NCBI GenBank assembly: GCA_025351385.1
Contig: JANXWA010000024.1
Location: 124,001 to 188,000, forward strand
DNA from: Acidimicrobiales bacterium
GTDB lineage: Bacteria; Actinomycetota; Acidimicrobiia; Acidimicrobiales; RAAP-2
DNA length: 64,000 nucleotides
Direction of reading: 5' to 3'
Positions 61,899-64,000 of this stretch are shown piece after piece. How positions within the stretch are numbered: position 1 is the stretch's first letter; each line of letters begins with the position of its first letter. The translations under genes and the position numbers were made by a program. The notes below the pieces were generated by a model. The model did not search any database. It saw only the letters and a list, made by a program, of their open reading frames with translations, and had not been told where the DNA came from.

Positions 61899-61925
61899 GG
61901 ACGACCCTTTCACTGCGATGACCCC

Positions 61926-61980
61926 ACAGTACCGAAACAACCTTTGAAATTCCTGTGAACTGGTTGATTATCTGTTGTGA
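61926..61980 (-). promoter_or_regulatory. Promoter with triple 11-bp-period repeats, upstream of the 61898 gene
   Basis: Read on the plus strand, CCTGTGA (61952-61958), GTTGATT (61963-61969) and GTTGTGA (61974-61980) are seven-base elements separated by four bases. A TACTGT -10 box lies at 61931-61926 on the minus strand, 21 positions from the first repeat. The sequence next to it, TTGAAATTCCTGTGA, is 14 of 15 identical to the paralogous promoter. Confidence 0.7.
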
Positions 61981-62113
61981 ACATGGACGCAGGTCGGACA
62001 AATGCTTCCAATCGTGCGCTCACGATGGCGAGGTCCGGGCCCCGTCTCTTGACGACAGTCCGTCAATGGGCCGGGTCGCGGGGCACTCGCCACACCAACA
62101 CGGGGTACAAGCA

Positions 62114-62147
62114 GATCGGCGCTGCCCTTGCGAGAGCAGCGCCGATC
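62114..62147 (-). terminator. Terminator hairpin after the 62164 gene
   Basis: GATCGGCGCTGC (62114-62125) and GCAGCGCCGATC (62136-62147) form a perfect 12-pair stem with a ten-base loop, extendable by GCA/TGC beyond a one-base bulge. It lies 16 bases past the stop codon of the minus-strand gene. A second, weaker hairpin (TTGACG/CGTCAA, 62049-62066) sits further on. The rest of 61981-62113 shows nothing gene-like. Confidence 0.7.
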
Positions 62148-62163
62148 GTGCACTACCTGGTGA

Positions 62164-62826
62164 CTACAGAGTCGTGGTGGTGACTGGAACCGTGGTCGTC
62201 GTGGTGTTCTTCACGGGCGGTGGTCCCAGGGTGGTCAGGGCCGCGGCACGGGCCACGGCGGCGTTGGCGATGGCCAGTTCCAGCGCGGCGCGTACGGTGG
62301 CACGCTCGGCCCGGGTGGAGGCCGAGGAGAAGTCGGCGGCGAAGGTCGCTTGCGCGGAGGCGACCGCGGTGCGATAGGCCTCATTGATCCCCTGCAGCGC
62401 AACGATGTAGGTCGATCGGGCGGTGCCGGCCGGAGGCGCCGGCGGGTTACCGAGCGCAGTCAACGCCGTAGAGCGCGCCCCCATCGCGTTGGCGATCGAC
62501 AGCGTCAGCGCAGCGCGGGCCGCGGCGATGAGGGCCGCGCGGTTGGCCGAGCCCTTGGACGCCTTCACGGCGTCGCGGAAGGCGTCGCGCGCCGTCTTGA
62601 CGGTGCTGTGAAACGTCTGGCGGATGACCTTCAGCTGATCGACGTAGGCCTGTTGAGCGTGACGCCACTGTTTCCAGGGATTGGTGACTGTCGCCTTGAC
62701 GGTCGTGGTCGTCCCGGGCACGGTGGTGGTCGTGGTGGTGTCGCCGAACGCCACAGCGGGAGTGGCAATTCCCAGCGCGGTGACGAGGGCGATGGCCACG
62801 ACACCTCGTGTCTTGATGCTCTTCAT
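62164..62826 (-). CDS. Secreted Ala-rich helical-repeat protein, two units
   Basis: The 220-residue product has a Sec signal peptide (MKSIKTRGVVAIALVTALGIA..., cleavage near AFGD), a Thr/Val linker, then two helical units of about 75 residues each. Unit A runs from AYVDQLKVIRQTF to LSIANAMGARSTALTALGNPP, and unit B from TYIVALQGINEAY to LAIANAAVARAAALTTLGPPP. A second Thr-rich tail (TTTTTVPVTTTTL) follows. Thr-rich tracts suggest a surface-exposed or glycosylated linker. There are no cysteines, lipobox or sortase signal. The ATG at 62826 follows GAAAGGGG. Function unknown. Confidence 0.78.
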   Translation of the reverse strand: MKSIKTRGVVAIALVTALGIATPAVAFGDTTTTTTVPGTTTTVKATVTNPWKQWRHAQQAYVDQLKVIRQTFHSTVKTARDAFRDAVKASKGSANRAALIAAARAALTLSIANAMGARSTALTALGNPPAPPAGTARSTYIVALQGINEAYRTAVASAQATFAADFSSASTRAERATVRAALELAIANAAVARAAALTTLGPPPVKNTTTTTVPVTTTTL

Positions 62827-62854
62827 GTGGACCCCTTTCAAAGGAACACTCTCC

Positions 62855-62909
62855 AAGGTAGGAGCAAAGGTTTTGAGATTCCTGTGAGGCGATTGTCGAT
62901 TGCCTGTGA
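62855..62909 (-). promoter_or_regulatory. Promoter with triple 11-bp-period repeats, upstream of the 62826 gene
   Basis: On the plus strand CCTGTGA (62881-62887), ATTGTCG (62892-62898) and CCTGTGA (62903-62909) have four-base spacers. The minus-strand -10 box TACCTT is at 62860-62855, again 21 positions from the first repeat. On the minus strand the outer repeats read TCACAGG, like the TCACAGC-N4-TCACAGC site of mycobacterial PhoP. Confidence 0.75.
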
Positions 62910-62956
62910 ATTTGAGCGCCCACGTCAGGCCACCCGACCCCGACGATGGTGGACGG

Positions 62957-62986
62957 TACGCTCACAGCATGGCGGAAACGAGATGA
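62957..62986 (+). promoter_or_regulatory. -10 element and five-codon leader ORF before the response-regulator gene
   Basis: TACGCT (62957-62962), six bases, then ATG at 62969, which is out of frame with the regulator. It opens a frame of only five codons (Met-Ala-Glu-Thr-Arg) whose TGA (62984-62986) overlaps the regulator ATG at 62983. The regulator could thus be read by coupling from a leaderless mini-ORF. A single TCACAGC lies at 62962-62968. Confidence 0.45.
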
Positions 62987-63672
62987 CGACGATCCTCATC
63001 GTTGACGACGAGCCCGGGGTGCGCGACCTGCTTCACGACGCCCTCGAGAACGCAGGCTACGAGACCGAGCTCGCGTCCAACGGCGCCGAGGCCCTCGACC
63101 TGCTGCGCCGAAAGAGTGCCGACATCTGCATCGTGGACATCAACATGCCGATCATGAACGGCTTCGAGTTCCTCGAGCGCCTGCGCGAACACGACACCCA
63201 GACGCCGGTGCTCATGCTGTCGGCGAGGGACTCGGCCGATGACGTGGCTCAGGGACTGCGCTTCGGCGCCGATGACTACGTCCGCAAGCCCTTCAGCCTC
63301 GAGGAGATCCTGCTGCGCATCGCGGCTATCTTGCGCCGCTCGAACCCGGACGCCGGCGACGAGCTGGTCCTCGTGAGCGGGCCGATCGAGATGAACGTCG
63401 ACCGCCACGAGATCGCTGTCGACGGCGAGACCATCGACCTCTCAGCGACCGAGTTCCGGCTTCTCGAGGTGCTGCTCGAGCGCAAGGACCGTCTCGTCAC
63501 CCGTGAGCAGCTCTTGCGCGAGGTGTGGAACATCGACTTCGACTCCGAGACGTCGGTCCTCGACACCTACGTGTCGTACCTGCGTCGCAAGATCCATCAC
63601 GACGGGTTCGCGCCCATCACGACCGTGAGAGGCGTGGGCTTCAAGCTCGTCAGTCCGGACAGTCGAAAGTGA
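62983..63672 (+). CDS. OmpR/PhoB-family response regulator
   Basis: The 229-residue protein has a receiver domain with acidic pair Asp8-Asp9, phosphoacceptor Asp52 (CIVDINMP), Thr/Ser near 80 (MLSARDS) and Lys102 (YVRKPFS). A winged-helix DNA-binding domain from about 130 (LSATEFRLLEVLLERKDRLVTREQLL; SYLRRKIHHDGFAPITTVRGVGFKL) follows. It resembles MprA/PrrA/TcrX-type regulators of actinobacteria. It is coupled to the kinase gene (GTGA) and is divergent from the secreted-protein gene whose promoter has direct repeats of the kind this family binds. Confidence 0.94.
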   Translation: MTTILIVDDEPGVRDLLHDALENAGYETELASNGAEALDLLRRKSADICIVDINMPIMNGFEFLERLREHDTQTPVLMLSARDSADDVAQGLRFGADDYVRKPFSLEEILLRIAAILRRSNPDAGDELVLVSGPIEMNVDRHEIAVDGETIDLSATEFRLLEVLLERKDRLVTREQLLREVWNIDFDSETSVLDTYVSYLRRKIHHDGFAPITTVRGVGFKLVSPDSRK

Positions 63673-64000
63673 AGTTGGCGACACGCCTGACGATTCTGCT
63701 CGCCTGCCTGACGACCGTGGTGGCACTGTCGGTCGGCATGTACGCGGTCAACCTGAGCACCCGTTCCGAGTACGCCACGCTCGACGGCACCATCAACTCC
63801 GTGGTCGACAGCGGGCTGGGCCACCCCAATACGGCGCTCAGCGACGCGCTGAACGTCGTCCAGCAGCAGAACTACAATCTGACGCTCGACGTCATCGACC
63901 CCAGCAACACGGTCACCCAAATCAATTCGCCACCGGGAGCCCTCCGCAAGCACCCGACACTCGCCGACGCGAGGAACTCGCTCAGCCGAGTGAACACCTC
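63669..64000 (+). CDS. Sensor histidine kinase, 5' part
   Basis: About 110 residues are visible before the right edge. The start is GTG 63669, inside the regulator stop codon. A first membrane helix (residues about 6-27, LTILLACLTTVVALSVGMYAV) is followed by an extracytoplasmic sensor region rich in Asn, Asp and Ser (SEYATLDGTINSVVDSG; NYNLTLDVIDPSN). The second helix, HAMP, DHp and ATPase domains lie outside the window, so the kinase call rests on the coupling to the response regulator and the N-terminal layout. Confidence 0.75.
   Translation, partial: MKLATRLTILLACLTTVVALSVGMYAVNLSTRSEYATLDGTINSVVDSGLGHPNTALSDALNVVQQQNYNLTLDVIDPSNTVTQINSPPGALRKHPTLADARNSLSRVNT

Noticed and set aside
62700-62745. 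GTGGTC/ACCACG-type simple repeats (also near 61785-61805 and 62175-62215)
   Set aside because: They encode the Thr-rich linkers of the secreted proteins and are not independent repeat elements.
1-64000. CRISPR arrays, prophage, insertion sequences, tRNA and rRNA genes
   Set aside because: None was seen. Spacers between genes are mostly under 150 bases and the longer ones (10719-11135, 61981-62113) contain no such element.

Overview
The window is a dense, GC-rich stretch of chromosome from an actinobacterium, most likely a deep-branching one such as class Acidimicrobiia. Phylum-level support comes from a bacterial proteasome activator (Bpa), the actinobacterial-type integration host factor, a helicase-dead PriA, menaquinone synthesis genes, and the gene order pyr - IHF - gmk - rpoZ - coaBC - metK - priA. 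The class-level guess is inference. I saw no phage genes, transposases, CRISPR arrays, rRNA or tRNA genes.

Layout. 1-9.7 kb: 3' part of rluD, a group-2-type sigma factor with a repeat-rich promoter, an Rrf2 regulator, bpa, dnaE, two genes of unknown function and a YyaL/DUF255 protein. 9.7-15.3 kb: a sugar-utilisation island (Gfo/Idh/MocA oxidoreductase, three-gene CUT2-type ABC transporter, SDR dehydrogenase). 15.3-23.3 kb: menaquinone genes menE, menB, menA, menH, menD, interrupted by an SRPBCC protein and a sulfatase and followed by a CcdA-type protein. 23.4-31.3 kb: tyrS, small unknown genes, nfuA, then aroC-aroK-aroB-aroQ and efp-nusB. 31.3-41.9 kb: a haem-copper oxidase locus with subunits I, II and III, an extra cupredoxin, two SCO1-type modules, two CtaG-like proteins, and two small membrane paralogues at its edges. 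41.9-56.3 kb: pyrR-pyrB-pyrC-carA-carB-pyrD-pyrF, IHF, gmk, rpoZ, coaBC, metK, priA. 56.4-61.4 kb: def, fmt, rpe, ribD, ribBA, ribH and a cold-shock-like protein. 61.5-64 kb: two related secreted helical-repeat proteins beside an OmpR-type response regulator and the start of its histidine kinase.

Gene expression. Most operons are tightly packed, with start and stop codons overlapping as ATGA, GTGA or TGATG. Around sixteen genes that open transcription units have no ribosome-binding site. Instead a TANNNT -10 hexamer ends almost always exactly six bases before the start codon, which points to widespread leaderless mRNAs. This rule also fixes several start codons.

The most interesting non-gene signals are: (i) matching promoters with triple 11-bp-period repeats upstream of both secreted paralogues, next to a response-regulator gene; (ii) a near-perfect PyrR-binding loop in the pyrR leader; (iii) an 84-base hairpin between the sugar-binding protein and its ATPase; (iv) a cluster of WTTCTCC/GGAGAAW motifs at the sigma-factor promoter; (v) a subunit I that lacks the usual D- and K-channel residues.
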